A stretch of DNA of 64,000 bases, taken from positions 1-64,000 of the forward strand of contig JALNZB010000010.1 of NCBI GenBank assembly GCA_023229545.1. Direction: 5' to 3'. A program made the position numbers and the translations under genes. This stretch comes from Sulfuritalea sp. (GTDB lineage Bacteria > Pseudomonadota > Gammaproteobacteria > Burkholderiales > Rhodocyclaceae). Below the pieces are notes generated by a model, which was not told the DNA's origin, made no database searches, and worked only from the letters and a program-made list of their open reading frames with translations. This document shows positions 46,573 through 59,935 of this stretch, one piece after another (position 1 is the first letter of the stretch; every line of letters begins with the position of its first letter).

Positions 46573-47799
46573 ATGCAGCCCGTGAATAAATCCGCCAAGC
46601 TCGCCAACGTCTGCTACGACATCCGCGGACCCGTGCTCGCCCGCGCCCGACAGATGGAAGACGAAGGCCACAAGATCATCAAGCTGAACATCGGCAACCT
46701 CGCTGCCTTCGGCTTCGATTCGCCCGAAGAGATCCAGCAGGACATGATCCGCAACCTGCCCGGCGCGGCCGGCTATGTCGATTCCAAGGGCATTTTCTCG
46801 GCGCGCAAGGCGGTGATGCATTACACCCAGCAGAAGCACATCAAAGGCGTGACGATCGAGGACATCTACATCGGCAACGGCGCGTCCGAACTGATCGTGA
46901 TGGCCATGAACGCCCTGCTCGATACCGGCGACGAAGTGCTGGTGCCGGCCCCCGACTATCCGCTGTGGACGGCGGCGGTGAGCCTTTCCGGCGGCACGCC
47001 GCGCCACTATCTGTGCGACGAGGATTCCGGCTGGCTGCCCGACCTGGCCGACATTCGCGCCAAGATCACGCCCAATACGCGGGCGATTGTCATCATCAAC
47101 CCCAACAATCCGACCGGCGCCTTGTACCCCGACGAGGTGCTGCAGGAGATTGTCGACATCGCGCGGCAGAACGACCTGATCATCTATGCCGACGAGATCT
47201 ACGACAAGATGCTTTACGACGGCGCGACCCACACCTCGATTGCATCCCTGTCGGAGGACGTGCTGACCATCACCTTCAACGGCCTGTCGAAGAATTATCG
47301 TTCCTGCGGCTATCGGGCAGGCTGGATGATCGTGTCCGGCGAGAAGAAGCATGCGCGCGATTACATCGACGGCCTCGACATGCTGGCCTCCATGCGCCTG
47401 TGCTCCAACGTACCGGGGCAACTGGGCATTCAGACCGCGCTCGGCGGCTATCAGAGCATCAATGACCTGGTGGCGCCGGGCGGGCGCCTGTGCCGCCAGC
47501 GCGACATCGCGCACGAACTGATCACGGCCATTCCCGGCGTCAGTTGCGTCAAGCCGAAAGCCTCGCTGTACATGTTCCCGCGCCTCGACCAGAAGATGTA
47601 CCCGATCACCAATGACCAGGACTTCATCGCCGAACTGCTGCTGGCGGAAAAGGTGCTGCTGGTGCAAGGCACGGGATTCAACTGGCCGCATCCCGACCAT
47701 TTCCGCCTTGTATTCCTTCCGCATGAGGCCGACCTGCGCGAGGCCATCGGCCGCATCGCGCGCTTCCTTGACTCCTATCGCAAACGCCATGGCAACTAA
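46573..47799 (+). CDS. alaA: Glutamate-pyruvate aminotransferase AlaA
   Basis: 408 residues, fold-type I PLP enzyme that makes alanine from pyruvate and glutamate. The sequence follows E. coli AlaA closely: SAKLANVCYDIRGPVL, IYIGNGASELIVMAM, INPNNPTGAL, YADEIYDKMLYD and the PLP lysine in NGLSKNYRSCGYR. ATG 46573 is chosen by alignment. It overlaps hom by 11 bases, so the two are co-transcribed, as in many Betaproteobacteria. Confidence 0.93.
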   Translation: MQPVNKSAKLANVCYDIRGPVLARARQMEDEGHKIIKLNIGNLAAFGFDSPEEIQQDMIRNLPGAAGYVDSKGIFSARKAVMHYTQQKHIKGVTIEDIYIGNGASELIVMAMNALLDTGDEVLVPAPDYPLWTAAVSLSGGTPRHYLCDEDSGWLPDLADIRAKITPNTRAIVIINPNNPTGALYPDEVLQEIVDIARQNDLIIYADEIYDKMLYDGATHTSIASLSEDVLTITFNGLSKNYRSCGYRAGWMIVSGEKKHARDYIDGLDMLASMRLCSNVPGQLGIQTALGGYQSINDLVAPGGRLCRQRDIAHELITAIPGVSCVKPKASLYMFPRLDQKMYPITNDQDFIAELLLAEKVLLVQGTGFNWPHPDHFRLVFLPHEADLREAIGRIARFLDSYRKRHGN

Positions 47800-49135
47800 A
47801 TCCAACGAACAGACCAAACCCATCAACGTCGGACTGCTCGGCATCGGCACCGTCGGTGGCGGCACGTTCAACGTGCTTTCCCGCAACGAGGCCGAGATCA
47901 CCCGCCGCGCCGGGCGCCCGATCCGCATTTCCGTCGTTGCCGACAAGAACCTGGAACTGGCAAAACAGGTCACGGGCGGCAAGGTGCGCATCACCGACGA
48001 TGCCTTCGCGGTGGTGACCGATCCCGACATCGACATCGTCGTCGAACTGATCGGCGGCTGCGGCATCGCCAAGGAACTGGTGCTGAAAGCCATCGCCAAC
48101 GGCAAGCACGTGGTGACGGCGAACAAGGCGCTGCTGGCGGTGCATGGCAACGAGATATTCGCCGCCGCGAGCGAGAAAGGCGTCATGGTCGCCTTCGAGG
48201 CGGCAGTGGCGGGCGGCATCCCGATCATCAAGGCGCTGCGCGAAGGCCTCACCGCCAACCGCATCCAGTGGATCGCCGGCATCATCAACGGCACCACCAA
48301 TTTCATCCTTTCCGAGATGCGCGACAAGGGCCTGGCCTTCGATGTCGCGCTCAAGGAAGCGCAACGCCTGGGCTATGCCGAGGCCGATCCGACCTTCGAC
48401 ATCGAGGGTGTGGACGCCGCGCACAAGATCACCATTCTGTCGGCGCTGGCCTTCGGCATTCCGATGCAGTTCGACAAGGCCCATGTCGAAGGCATCAGCC
48501 AGCTCGATGCCGACGACATCAAGTACGCCGAGCAACTCGGCTACCGCATCAAGCTGCTCGGCATTACCCGGCGTCGCGAAATGGACGGGAAAGCGGGCAT
48601 CGAGTTGCGCGTGCATCCGACACTGATTCCGACCAAGCGCCTGATCGCCAATGTCGAAGGCGCGATGAATGCCGTGCTGGTGCAAGGCGACGCGGTCGGC
48701 GCCACGCTCTACTATGGCAAGGGCGCCGGTGCCGAGCCGACCGCCAGCGCCGTGATCGCCGACCTGGTCGATGTCACCCGCATGCACACGGCCGACCCCG
48801 AACATCGCGTGCCGCACCTGGCGTTCCAGCCCGGCGCGGTCGAAGACACGCCGATCCTGCCCCTGTCGGAAGTGGAAACCAGCTACTACCTGCGCCTGCG
48901 CGTGGAGGACCGGCCGGGTGTGCTGGCCGACATCGCCCGCATCCTCGCCGACCAGCAGATTTCCATCGACGCCATGATTCAGCGCGAGCCCGCCGAAGGC
49001 GAATCGCAGACCGACATCATCATGCTGACCCACATCACGCGCGAAAAGAACATCGACGCCGCCATCGTCAAGATCGAGGCGCTGCCGGTGGTGAAGAAAA
49101 AGGTAATCCGGTTGCGGATGGAAGAGCTGGGCTAG
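47789..49135 (+). CDS. hom: Homoserine dehydrogenase
   Basis: 448 residues. It reduces aspartate semialdehyde to homoserine for threonine and methionine. NAD(P)-binding GLLGIGTVGGGTFNVL, the catalytic-region motif GGIPIIKALREGLTANRI and GIINGTTNFIL, EADPTFDIEGVDAAHK, then a C-terminal ACT domain (about 360-435) for threonine inhibition. ATG 47789 lies within the end of alaA. thrC, normally next, is 2.4 kb away behind an inserted accessory block. Confidence 0.96.
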   Translation: MATKSNEQTKPINVGLLGIGTVGGGTFNVLSRNEAEITRRAGRPIRISVVADKNLELAKQVTGGKVRITDDAFAVVTDPDIDIVVELIGGCGIAKELVLKAIANGKHVVTANKALLAVHGNEIFAAASEKGVMVAFEAAVAGGIPIIKALREGLTANRIQWIAGIINGTTNFILSEMRDKGLAFDVALKEAQRLGYAEADPTFDIEGVDAAHKITILSALAFGIPMQFDKAHVEGISQLDADDIKYAEQLGYRIKLLGITRRREMDGKAGIELRVHPTLIPTKRLIANVEGAMNAVLVQGDAVGATLYYGKGAGAEPTASAVIADLVDVTRMHTADPEHRVPHLAFQPGAVEDTPILPLSEVETSYYLRLRVEDRPGVLADIARILADQQISIDAMIQREPAEGESQTDIIMLTHITREKNIDAAIVKIEALPVVKKKVIRLRMEELG

Positions 49136-49157
49136 TCGACGTCTCTGAGAGAACATC

Positions 49158-49373
49158 ATGCAATTCAACATGGGCGATGCCAGGAAGCACTGGGCCTACC
49201 TTGTAGCAGCGGTAGAGCGAGGCGAGGAAGTGATCTTGGCCCGAAATGGCAAGCCGGTGGCGAAGATTGTTCGCGATGAGACGCCGAACAACGATCAAGG
49301 GGGCGAATTGATGGGGGATTGGAACCTATGTCGAGCCAAGCAACTACCGAAACCCATCAAGCCGCTGGAGTGA
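49158..49373 (+). CDS. Phd/YefM-type antitoxin-like protein
   Basis: 71 residues. The N-terminal fold (FNMGDARKHWAYLVAAVERG, EEVILARNGKPVAKIV) is typical of Phd antitoxins. The C-terminal toxin-binding part is short and unusual (GGELMGDWNLCRAKQLPKP). No VapC/Doc-type toxin is adjacent; the next frame, a DUF2442 protein, overlaps it by 46 bases. It may be an orphan antitoxin or a remnant whose toxin was lost. Confidence 0.65.
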   Translation: MQFNMGDARKHWAYLVAAVERGEEVILARNGKPVAKIVRDETPNNDQGGELMGDWNLCRAKQLPKPIKPLE

Positions 49374-49648
49374 TTCCCGCCGCGCCATGGCGGTTGCGCG
49401 CACTCAGCGTGCTTCCCAAATGGCAACTGGCGGTGACATTCAACGACGGATTGATCGGCATCGTCGACCTTTCCGCGCTGGTCCATGGGCCGGATGCAGG
49501 AGTCTTCGATGCCTTGTCCGATCCGGCTTTTTTCGCACAAGCCTATCTCGATTGCGGGGCTGTCACTTGGCCCAATGGGGCCGACATCGCGCCCGATGCC
49601 ATGCACAAGGAAATTCGTCGTAGTGGTGTATGGCGTATTCCGGATTGA
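49328..49648 (+). CDS. DUF2442 family protein
   Basis: 106 residues. The core PKWQLAVTFNDGLIGIVDLS then VFDALSDPAFFAQAYLDCGAVTWPNGADIAPDAM matches DUF2442 proteins, which often occur beside DUF4160 or in toxin-antitoxin-like pairs. ATG 49328 is preferred to TTG 49319. It overlaps the Phd-like gene end, suggesting a coupled pair. Function unknown. Confidence 0.75.
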   Translation: MSSQATTETHQAAGVIPAAPWRLRALSVLPKWQLAVTFNDGLIGIVDLSALVHGPDAGVFDALSDPAFFAQAYLDCGAVTWPNGADIAPDAMHKEIRRSGVWRIPD

Positions 49649-49658
49649 TGAATAATCC

Positions 49659-49704
49659 GAGCCTGGCCCCTTTTACTATTTGAGCCTGACCCCTTTTACT
49701 CTTT
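49659..49704. repeat. Two tandem 23-bp repeats
   Basis: Two adjacent 23-bp copies starting GAGCCTGRCCCCTTTTACTM differ at two positions and directly precede a low-GC gene. Similar GCCTGACCCCTTTT sequences are often near transposases in Betaproteobacteria, so this may mark an insertion boundary or promoter. Confidence 0.6.
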
Positions 49705-49711
49705 AAAAAAC

Positions 49712-50671
49712 ATGGCTCCGCACCCTCGGCACAGACTACTCTCAATGCTTCAATTCCTAGTAATCATCGCAGGAATAATGCCGATTCCATATGCGGATGC
49801 CCAAGTCACCTTACACGCCCTTTCTCCCATCTCTACTGTTCGCGCACAACCACCTGCCAGCAGCAAAATTGCTGGGCCACTTGAACGAATTGCTAAGGCA
49901 CAAGAGACAACGGTAGCGCAACGCGAAGCTGAAAAAAACGATAATCGTCCAACACGTAACCTTGCAGCTCAGGAAGAAATGGCCCATTGGGCAAAGCTTT
50001 CGTTCCTTGTTGTACTGGCAAGTGCGATAGTCAGTGGATTAGGGCTAATTGCTCTGCTGTATTCACTCCTGCTAAACAGGAAGGCAACCGCTGCGGCTCA
50101 AAACGCAGTTGCCGTCGCCCGAGAGACCAATGAGTCACAGAGCCGTGCTTGGGTCTCAGCAGTTTGCACGCTGGAAAAGCCATCGGTTGGTATAACTCAA
50201 ACCGGGGTTAAAGGTATTTACTTCAACGTCGTTTGCCAAGCCAAAAACCACGGACGTTCCCCAGCAACCGGCGTGAGTTTTCACGCGGAAATTGCGCTGA
50301 CCGGAAAGAACACACCTTCTCCAGAAGAACAAATGAAGAAGTACTGCGATTCGATTCGCGAACGCTCCGATCGCGATGCGGATGCGATTTTTCCTGAGGC
50401 TAGTGCTAACCTTGGGCATATGGTCTTCCTCCCGCTGCAAGACATTGAAGAAGATATGGCAGATAAGGACTTCAAAATGATCTCTCCAGTTGCCTATGGA
50501 TGCCTTAACTACAAATCCATCTATACACAGGGAGTAAGGCAAACCCGATTTGTCTATCATGTCGTCACGGTAGATCAAACAGGTCAAGCCATGGTCTTGC
50601 AGCCAGACCAACCGAATTGGCTAGAACAACCAATCGGATTAGCGCAGCCTGCCACCGTCACAACGGATTAG
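49712..50671 (+). CDS. Low-GC membrane protein of unknown function
   Basis: 319 residues. An N-terminal hydrophobic signal (SMLQFLVIIAGIMPI), a linker, a strong membrane helix at about 93-116 (LSFLVVLASAIVSGLGLIAL), then a soluble C-terminal domain beginning SRAWVSAVCTLEKP. Proteins with one helix followed by a RAWV-type beta domain are common in accessory regions, sometimes near defence genes. Codon use is AT-richer than in hom or thrC. It lies in the block between them. Confidence 0.6.
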   Translation: MAPHPRHRLLSMLQFLVIIAGIMPIPYADAQVTLHALSPISTVRAQPPASSKIAGPLERIAKAQETTVAQREAEKNDNRPTRNLAAQEEMAHWAKLSFLVVLASAIVSGLGLIALLYSLLLNRKATAAAQNAVAVARETNESQSRAWVSAVCTLEKPSVGITQTGVKGIYFNVVCQAKNHGRSPATGVSFHAEIALTGKNTPSPEEQMKKYCDSIRERSDRDADAIFPEASANLGHMVFLPLQDIEEDMADKDFKMISPVAYGCLNYKSIYTQGVRQTRFVYHVVTVDQTGQAMVLQPDQPNWLEQPIGLAQPATVTTD

Positions 50672-50800
50672 TCGTTGTGCACTGCGAGAACGTCCGTTGA
50701 AAAGTAAGCAAAAGAGAAGAGCAAAAGGGGCCACGCTCGAATTGAATTCAGCAATAAATAATTTCACCCTTGCGGCGCAAGATTCGATACTTCCAGAATC

Positions 50801-51085
50801 ATGAGACTCAGCCCCCGCGAACTGCAAGTAGTTCGGCAAACACTGCTCGACGCGGACCCCGCCGGTCGGGTCTGGCTATTTGGTTCCCGCGCGGACGATT
50901 CCAGGCGCGGCGGCGATATCGATCTTTATTTTGAAGCCAGCCAACCGGTCAGTCTGAAGGCATCATTGGCGCTGGAATATCGATTGGCGTCTCTTTGCGG
51001 TTCAAAAGTCGATCTGCTGATTCGTAATCCGGGTCAGGCCGAACAGCCCATCCATGTCATTGCCAAAAGAGGAGTGCCGTTGTGA
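50801..51085 (+). CDS. MNT-domain nucleotidyltransferase antitoxin
   Basis: 94 residues. The nucleotidyltransferase motif is GSRADDSRRGGDIDLYFE (GS-x9-DxD), with a third Asp in VDLLI. In HEPN/MNT pairs the MNT protein inactivates the HEPN toxin by adding AMP groups to a tyrosine near its active site. The gene overlaps the HEPN gene by 4 bases (GTGA), the usual organisation. Confidence 0.85.
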   Translation: MRLSPRELQVVRQTLLDADPAGRVWLFGSRADDSRRGGDIDLYFEASQPVSLKASLALEYRLASLCGSKVDLLIRNPGQAEQPIHVIAKRGVPL

Positions 51086-51567
51086 GCAGCGAACTCGAAA
51101 TTCTGCGCGCCAACATTGCTGCTTGCGGCCAGCGCATTCAAAAGATGAGTTACTCACTCAACAAGAATCGGTCGCTATTCCCGATGACACGGGAAGGTAT
51201 CGAAAACCTGACCGACAATCAAGAGGAATCCATCGATGCCTTGATCCTCCGCTATTCGCAATGCGTTGCGATGATTCAGGATCAAATTTTCAGGGGTATC
51301 GCCTATGTCGAACAGGAAGACATCAGCGATAAATCGAACCGTGACAAGAGCCTGCTGATGGAAAAACTTGGCGCAATCAAATCGGCGGACGACTTCGGCT
51401 CGGCGGCGGTTCTCCGCAACAAGTTTTCTCACCATTATCCTGAAGAAGCCGCTCTTCGTATCGAAAGACTCAATCTCATCATCGAGGAAGCCGAATACGT
51501 CATCGCAACATTTGGCGATATCACCGGATTCCTCCTGCGCAAAGGCTTTGCCACGGTCCCGACCTGA
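51082..51567 (+). CDS. HEPN-domain RNase toxin
   Basis: 161 residues, mostly helical (GTG start inside the MNT stop region). The ribonuclease motif Rx4HxY is seen in full as RNKFSHHY, with Tyr as the likely AMPylation target. Together with the MNT gene it forms an apparently complete type VII toxin-antitoxin pair. thrC starts one base after its stop codon, so the pair may now supply thrC's transcription. Confidence 0.85.
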   Translation: MSSELEILRANIAACGQRIQKMSYSLNKNRSLFPMTREGIENLTDNQEESIDALILRYSQCVAMIQDQIFRGIAYVEQEDISDKSNRDKSLLMEKLGAIKSADDFGSAAVLRNKFSHHYPEEAALRIERLNLIIEEAEYVIATFGDITGFLLRKGFATVPT

Positions 51568-51568
51568 C

Positions 51569-52993
51569 ATGAACTACATCTCCACTCGCGGCCAGTCGCC
51601 CACCCAGTCCTTCTCCGACATCCTGCTCGGCGGTCTCGCACCCGACGGTGGGCTTTACCTGCCCGAATCCTATCCCCAGGTGGCTGACCGGCTTGCGGCT
51701 TGGCGCACGCTCTCCTATGCCGAACTGGCCTTCGAGATCCTCTCGCTCTACGTCGATGACATTCCGGGCGCCGACCTCAAGGCGATCTGCGACAAGACCT
51801 ATACGGCGCAGACCTATCGCTGGAGCCGCGATGCGGCGAAGGCGGCGGACATCGCGCCGCTGACGACACTGGAAGCGGATTTTCACCTGCTGGAACTGTC
51901 CAACGGGCCGACGCTGGCCTTCAAGGACATGGCCATGCAGTTGCTGGGCAACCTGTTCGAGTACGTGCTGGACCGGCGCAATGAAACCATCAATATCCTC
52001 GGCGCGACCTCCGGCGACACCGGTTCGGCGGCGGAATATGCGATGCGCGGCAAGCACAACGTGCGCGTTTTCATGCTTTCTCCCGAAGGCAAAATGAGCG
52101 ACTTCCAGCGCGCCCAGATGTATTCGCTGCCGGACGCGAACATTTTCAACATCGCCGTGCGCGGCATGTTCGACGACGCCCAGGACATTGTCAAGGCGGT
52201 GTCCAACGACGCCGAGTTCAAGGCGAAGTACAAGATCGGCGCGGTGAACTCGATCAACTGGGCGCGGGTGATGGCCCAGGTCGTGTATTACTTCAAGGGC
52301 TATTTCGAGGCCACCAAGTCAAACAAAGATGAGGTGGATTTCTGCGTGCCGTCGGGGAACTTCGGCAACATTTGCGCCGGCCACATTGCGCGCATGATGG
52401 GCCTGCCCATCGCCCGCCTGGTGCTGGCCACCAACGAGAACGACGTGCTCGACGAGTTCTTTCGCACCGGCGTCTATCGGCCACGGGCGACGGCGGAGAC
52501 GCACGTCACTTCCAGCCCATCGATGGACATCTCGAAGGCGTCGAACTTCGAGCGTTTCATTTTCGATCTGGTCGACCGTGACGCCGCCATCGTGCGCCAA
52601 CTGTGGCGACAGGTGGATGCCGGCGGCAGCTTCAGCCTGGCCGACGGCCCGTTCGCCGCGCGCCTGCCGGACTATGGCTTCGTCTCCGGCAGCAGCACGC
52701 ATGCCGACCGCTTGGCGACGATTCGCGATGTCTGGCAGCGTTACGGGCTGATGATCGACACGCACACAGCCGATGGCGTCAAGGTGGCGCGGCAACATCG
52801 CGTCGCGGGTCTGCCGATGATCGTGCTGGAAACCGCGCAGGCGGTGAAGTTCGCCGAGACGATACAGGAAGCGCTGGGCCGCGATCCGGTGCGACCGAAG
52901 GAACTGGAAGGCATCGAGAACCTGCCGCAAAAGGTCGAGGTGGTCGACGCGGCGGTGGATCAAGTGAGGAACATCATCGTCCGTCACTGTTAA
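51569..52993 (+). CDS. thrC: Threonine synthase
   Basis: 474 residues, PLP-dependent conversion of O-phosphohomoserine to threonine. The start MNYISTRGQSP, PLP-lysine segment GPTLAFKDMAMQLLGN and GATSGDTGSAAEYAMRGK, and SGNFGNICAGHIA are characteristic. It starts one base after the HEPN gene and is on the same strand as alaA-hom, the pathway it would normally follow directly. Confidence 0.96.
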   Translation: MNYISTRGQSPTQSFSDILLGGLAPDGGLYLPESYPQVADRLAAWRTLSYAELAFEILSLYVDDIPGADLKAICDKTYTAQTYRWSRDAAKAADIAPLTTLEADFHLLELSNGPTLAFKDMAMQLLGNLFEYVLDRRNETINILGATSGDTGSAAEYAMRGKHNVRVFMLSPEGKMSDFQRAQMYSLPDANIFNIAVRGMFDDAQDIVKAVSNDAEFKAKYKIGAVNSINWARVMAQVVYYFKGYFEATKSNKDEVDFCVPSGNFGNICAGHIARMMGLPIARLVLATNENDVLDEFFRTGVYRPRATAETHVTSSPSMDISKASNFERFIFDLVDRDAAIVRQLWRQVDAGGSFSLADGPFAARLPDYGFVSGSSTHADRLATIRDVWQRYGLMIDTHTADGVKVARQHRVAGLPMIVLETAQAVKFAETIQEALGRDPVRPKELEGIENLPQKVEVVDAAVDQVRNIIVRHC

Positions 52994-53022
52994 TGCATTG
53001 AAGCGCTGCGGCGATTCGGGAA

Positions 53023-53160
53023 CTACAGGTAGATGACCGCCGGGAATACCGTCGCAGCGAGTACAAGTACCAGCCAATCCGCGTTGTAGCGAGCCAGAAC
53101 CCCGGCGAAATGCATGACCAGCACAACGATGGCGATTACGTAATAGAGGATGAATAGCAT
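53023..53160 (-). CDS. 45-residue membrane protein
   Basis: ATG 53160 has AAGGAGAA 5 bases upstream. The product is nearly all hydrophobic: two helices (LFILYYVIAIVVLVMHFAGV and WLVLVLAATVFPAVIYL) around RYNAD. No family is recognised. It is 78 bases after parC on the same strand and may be co-transcribed. Short but with a good ribosome site. Confidence 0.55.
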   Translation of the reverse strand: MLFILYYVIAIVVLVMHFAGVLARYNADWLVLVLAATVFPAVIYL

Positions 53161-53238
53161 TTTATTCTCCTTATGCGGCAACCATCCCCGCAAGCAACGG
53201 GTGGCTGCCAATGGGCCAGTCTCGCGGAGATTCTAGCA

Positions 53239-57602
<4,364 letters not shown>

Positions 57603-57624
57603 GAATTTTTTGGGATTGAATTGT

Positions 57625-58491
57625 TCAGAAGCGCGCGTCGGCGAGGCAGTCGATCAGGCCGGTGCGCCAGTCGGGCAGCGCCAGGCCGAAGTCTCTTTGA
57701 CAGCGCGAGCAGTCGAGCCGCGAGTTGGCCGGTCGCGGCGCCGGCAGCGGATAGTCGGCGCTGGCGATACGGCGCACCATGGGTATTTTTTCCAGCAGGC
57801 CGGCGCGCCGCGCTTCGGCGAAAATGGTTTCGGCATACTCGTGCCAGTTCGTTGCGCCGGCGGCGGCGAGATGATACAGGCCGTCGGGAATTTCGCGGCG
57901 AGCGAGGATCAGCGCGGTGGCGTCGGCCAAATGGCGGCTCCAGGTCGGGGCGCCGAATTGATCTCCAACCACGCGCAACTCGTCGCGCTCCTTGCCCAGG
58001 CGCAGCATGGTTTTCATGAAGTTCGCGCCATGCAGGCCGTAGACCCAACTGGTGCGAAGAATCAGGTGGCGCGCGCCCGACGCGGTAATCGCCGTTTCGC
58101 CGTCGCGTTTGCCACGGCCATAGGCGGACAGCGGCGCGGGCGTGTCGTCTTCGCTGTAGGGCGCGGGCTTGGCGCCGTCGAAGACGTAGTCGGTCGAATA
58201 GTGGATCAGCAGCGCGCCCAGACGCCGGGCTTCTTCGGCGAGGATGCGGGGGCCCACGGCATTGATGGCATCGGCCACTGCCGGCTCGGCTTCGGCCTGG
58301 TCCACCGCGGTGTAGGCGGCGGCATTGACGATCACCGTCGGCGCGATGGCGCGCACGGCCTCGCGCAGGGCGTCCGGTTGGGCCAGGTCGAGCTGGTGGC
58401 GATCACAGGCGACCAGTTCGCCAAGGCAGGCCAGCGAGCGCTTCAATTCGCGGCCGAGCTGCCCGCCGCAGCCGGTGAGCAGGATCTTCAT
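57625..58491 (-). CDS. rfbD: dTDP-4-dehydrorhamnose reductase
   Basis: 288 residues, last step to dTDP-L-rhamnose. The NAD(P)-binding GCGGQLGREL, the catalytic region YSTDYVFDG with YGRGKRDGE (YxxxK), and TSWVYG are visible. A dispersed-motif copy encodes RRIASADY at about 240-246. ATG 58491 overlaps rfbC by 4 bases. Confidence 0.95.
   Translation of the reverse strand: MKILLTGCGGQLGRELKRSLACLGELVACDRHQLDLAQPDALREAVRAIAPTVIVNAAAYTAVDQAEAEPAVADAINAVGPRILAEEARRLGALLIHYSTDYVFDGAKPAPYSEDDTPAPLSAYGRGKRDGETAITASGARHLILRTSWVYGLHGANFMKTMLRLGKERDELRVVGDQFGAPTWSRHLADATALILARREIPDGLYHLAAAGATNWHEYAETIFAEARRAGLLEKIPMVRRIASADYPLPAPRPANSRLDCSRCQRDFGLALPDWRTGLIDCLADARF
57752..57775 (+). repeat. Dispersed motif copy inside rfbD
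   Basis: TAGTCGGCGCTGGCGATACG then GCGC. It encodes IASADY on the gene's strand, in the C-terminal domain near residue 240. Confidence 0.75.
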
Positions 58492-59030
58492 GCGAAGCTT
58501 TCGGCCTCGGCGAAGGGCCGACCGGCCGCGTCCTTGGCCGCCAGCAGCGGCTCGCCGGTCAGCGGCCAGGGAATGGCGAGTTGCGGATCGTTCCACAACA
58601 AAGTGCGCTCATGCGCCGGACTCCAGTAGTCGGTGGTCTTGTAGAGGAACTCGGCGGAGTCCGAGGTGACGCAGAAGCCGTGGGCGAAGCCGGGCGGAAT
58701 CCAGGCCATGCGACGGTCGGCGACCGACAGCGTGAAGCCGACCCACTGCCCGAATGTAGGCGAAGAGCGCCGCAGATCCACGGCAACGTCATAGACGGAA
58801 CCGGCGGTCACCCGCACCAGCTTGCCCTGCGCATGCTCGATCTGGTAATGCAGGCCGCGCACTACATTTCGCTGCGACTTCGAATGGTTGTCCTGGACAA
58901 AGTCGGCGTCGATGCCCAATTCGGCGAAGCTGCGCTTGTTCCAGCTCTCGAAGAAAAAGCCGCGTTCGTCGCCGAATACCTTGGGTTCGAGCAGCAGCAC
59001 ATCCGGAATGGCGGTGGCAATCGCCTTCAT
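58488..59030 (-). CDS. rfbC: dTDP-4-dehydrorhamnose 3,5-epimerase
   Basis: 180 residues, cupin fold. Signatures ERGFFFESWNKRSF, QDNHSKSQRNVVRGLHYQ with the catalytic His, and IPPGFAHGFCV. The third enzyme for dTDP-L-rhamnose. It overlaps rfbA and rfbD by 4 bases each. ATG 59030 is selected by alignment. Confidence 0.96.
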   Translation of the reverse strand: MKAIATAIPDVLLLEPKVFGDERGFFFESWNKRSFAELGIDADFVQDNHSKSQRNVVRGLHYQIEHAQGKLVRVTAGSVYDVAVDLRRSSPTFGQWVGFTLSVADRRMAWIPPGFAHGFCVTSDSAEFLYKTTDYWSPAHERTLLWNDPQLAIPWPLTGEPLLAAKDAAGRPFAEAESFA

Positions 59031-59935
59031 CCGATGACTCCGTGTTTCAGCAAACCCGCCAGATACTGGCCGTAACCGCTCCTGGCCAGCGGCTCGGCCA
59101 GCTTCGCCAGTTGCGCGTCGCTGATCCATTTCTGCCGCCAAGCCACTTCCTCCGGGCAGGCGACCTTGAGGCCCTGGCGCTTTTCGATGACCTCGATGAA
59201 CTGGCTGGCTTCCAGCAGCGACTCGTGGGTGCCGGTGTCGAGCCAGGCCATGCCGCGCCCCATGATCTCGACCTTGAGCTGACCCTGGTCGAGATAGACC
59301 CGGTTGAGGTCGGTGATCTCCAGTTCGCCGCGCGGCGAGGGCTTGAGGCCGGCGGCGATGTCACAGACCTGGTTGTCATAGAAATACAGGCCGGTGACGG
59401 CATAGCGCGACTTCGGCGCCTTCGGCTTTTCTTCGATGCTGATGGCGCGCCCCGTGGCATCGAACTCGACCACGCCATAGCGCTCGGGATCGCTGACGGC
59501 ATAGGCAAACACCGTAGCGCCAGCGCTGCCTTTTGACTCCGCACCCTGCAATTGCGTGGCGAAGTCATGGCCATGGAACAGGTTGTCGCCGAGAATCAGC
59601 GCCGAGGGATGACTGCCGACGAAATCGCGACCGATGATGAAAGCCTGCGCCAGGCCATCGGGGCTGGGCTGCACGGCGTACTTGATGTCGATGCCCCACT
59701 GCGCGCCGTCGCCCAGCAGTTGCTCGAAACGCGGCGTATCCGGCGGCGTCGAGATCAGCAGGATTTCACGGATGCCCGCCAGCATCAGCGTGCTGAGCGG
59801 ATAGTAGATCATCGGCTTGTCGTAGATCGGCAGCAGTTGCTTGGACACGGCCAGCGTGACCGGGTGCAGCCGGGTGCCGGAGCCGCCGGCGAGGATGATG
59901 CCCCGGGTTGTCCTCATTTGGGTCGGACTGGTCAT
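59027..59935 (-). CDS. rfbA: Glucose-1-phosphate thymidylyltransferase
   Basis: 302 residues. Nucleotide-binding GIILAGGSGTRLHPVT and SKQLLPIYDKPMIYYPLS, then ILGDNLFHG. It makes dTDP-glucose, the first step, and is inhibited by dTDP-rhamnose in characterised homologues. ATG 59935 overlaps the rfbB stop as ATGA; an ATG six codons later is possible. Confidence 0.96.
   Translation of the reverse strand: MTSPTQMRTTRGIILAGGSGTRLHPVTLAVSKQLLPIYDKPMIYYPLSTLMLAGIREILLISTPPDTPRFEQLLGDGAQWGIDIKYAVQPSPDGLAQAFIIGRDFVGSHPSALILGDNLFHGHDFATQLQGAESKGSAGATVFAYAVSDPERYGVVEFDATGRAISIEEKPKAPKSRYAVTGLYFYDNQVCDIAAGLKPSPRGELEITDLNRVYLDQGQLKVEIMGRGMAWLDTGTHESLLEASQFIEVIEKRQGLKVACPEEVAWRQKWISDAQLAKLAEPLARSGYGQYLAGLLKHGVIG

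Noticed and set aside
59511..59534. A dispersed-motif-like sequence in rfbA
   Set aside because: It carries mismatches in the core and encodes SAGATVF, which fits the normal RfbA sequence; not counted as a firm copy.
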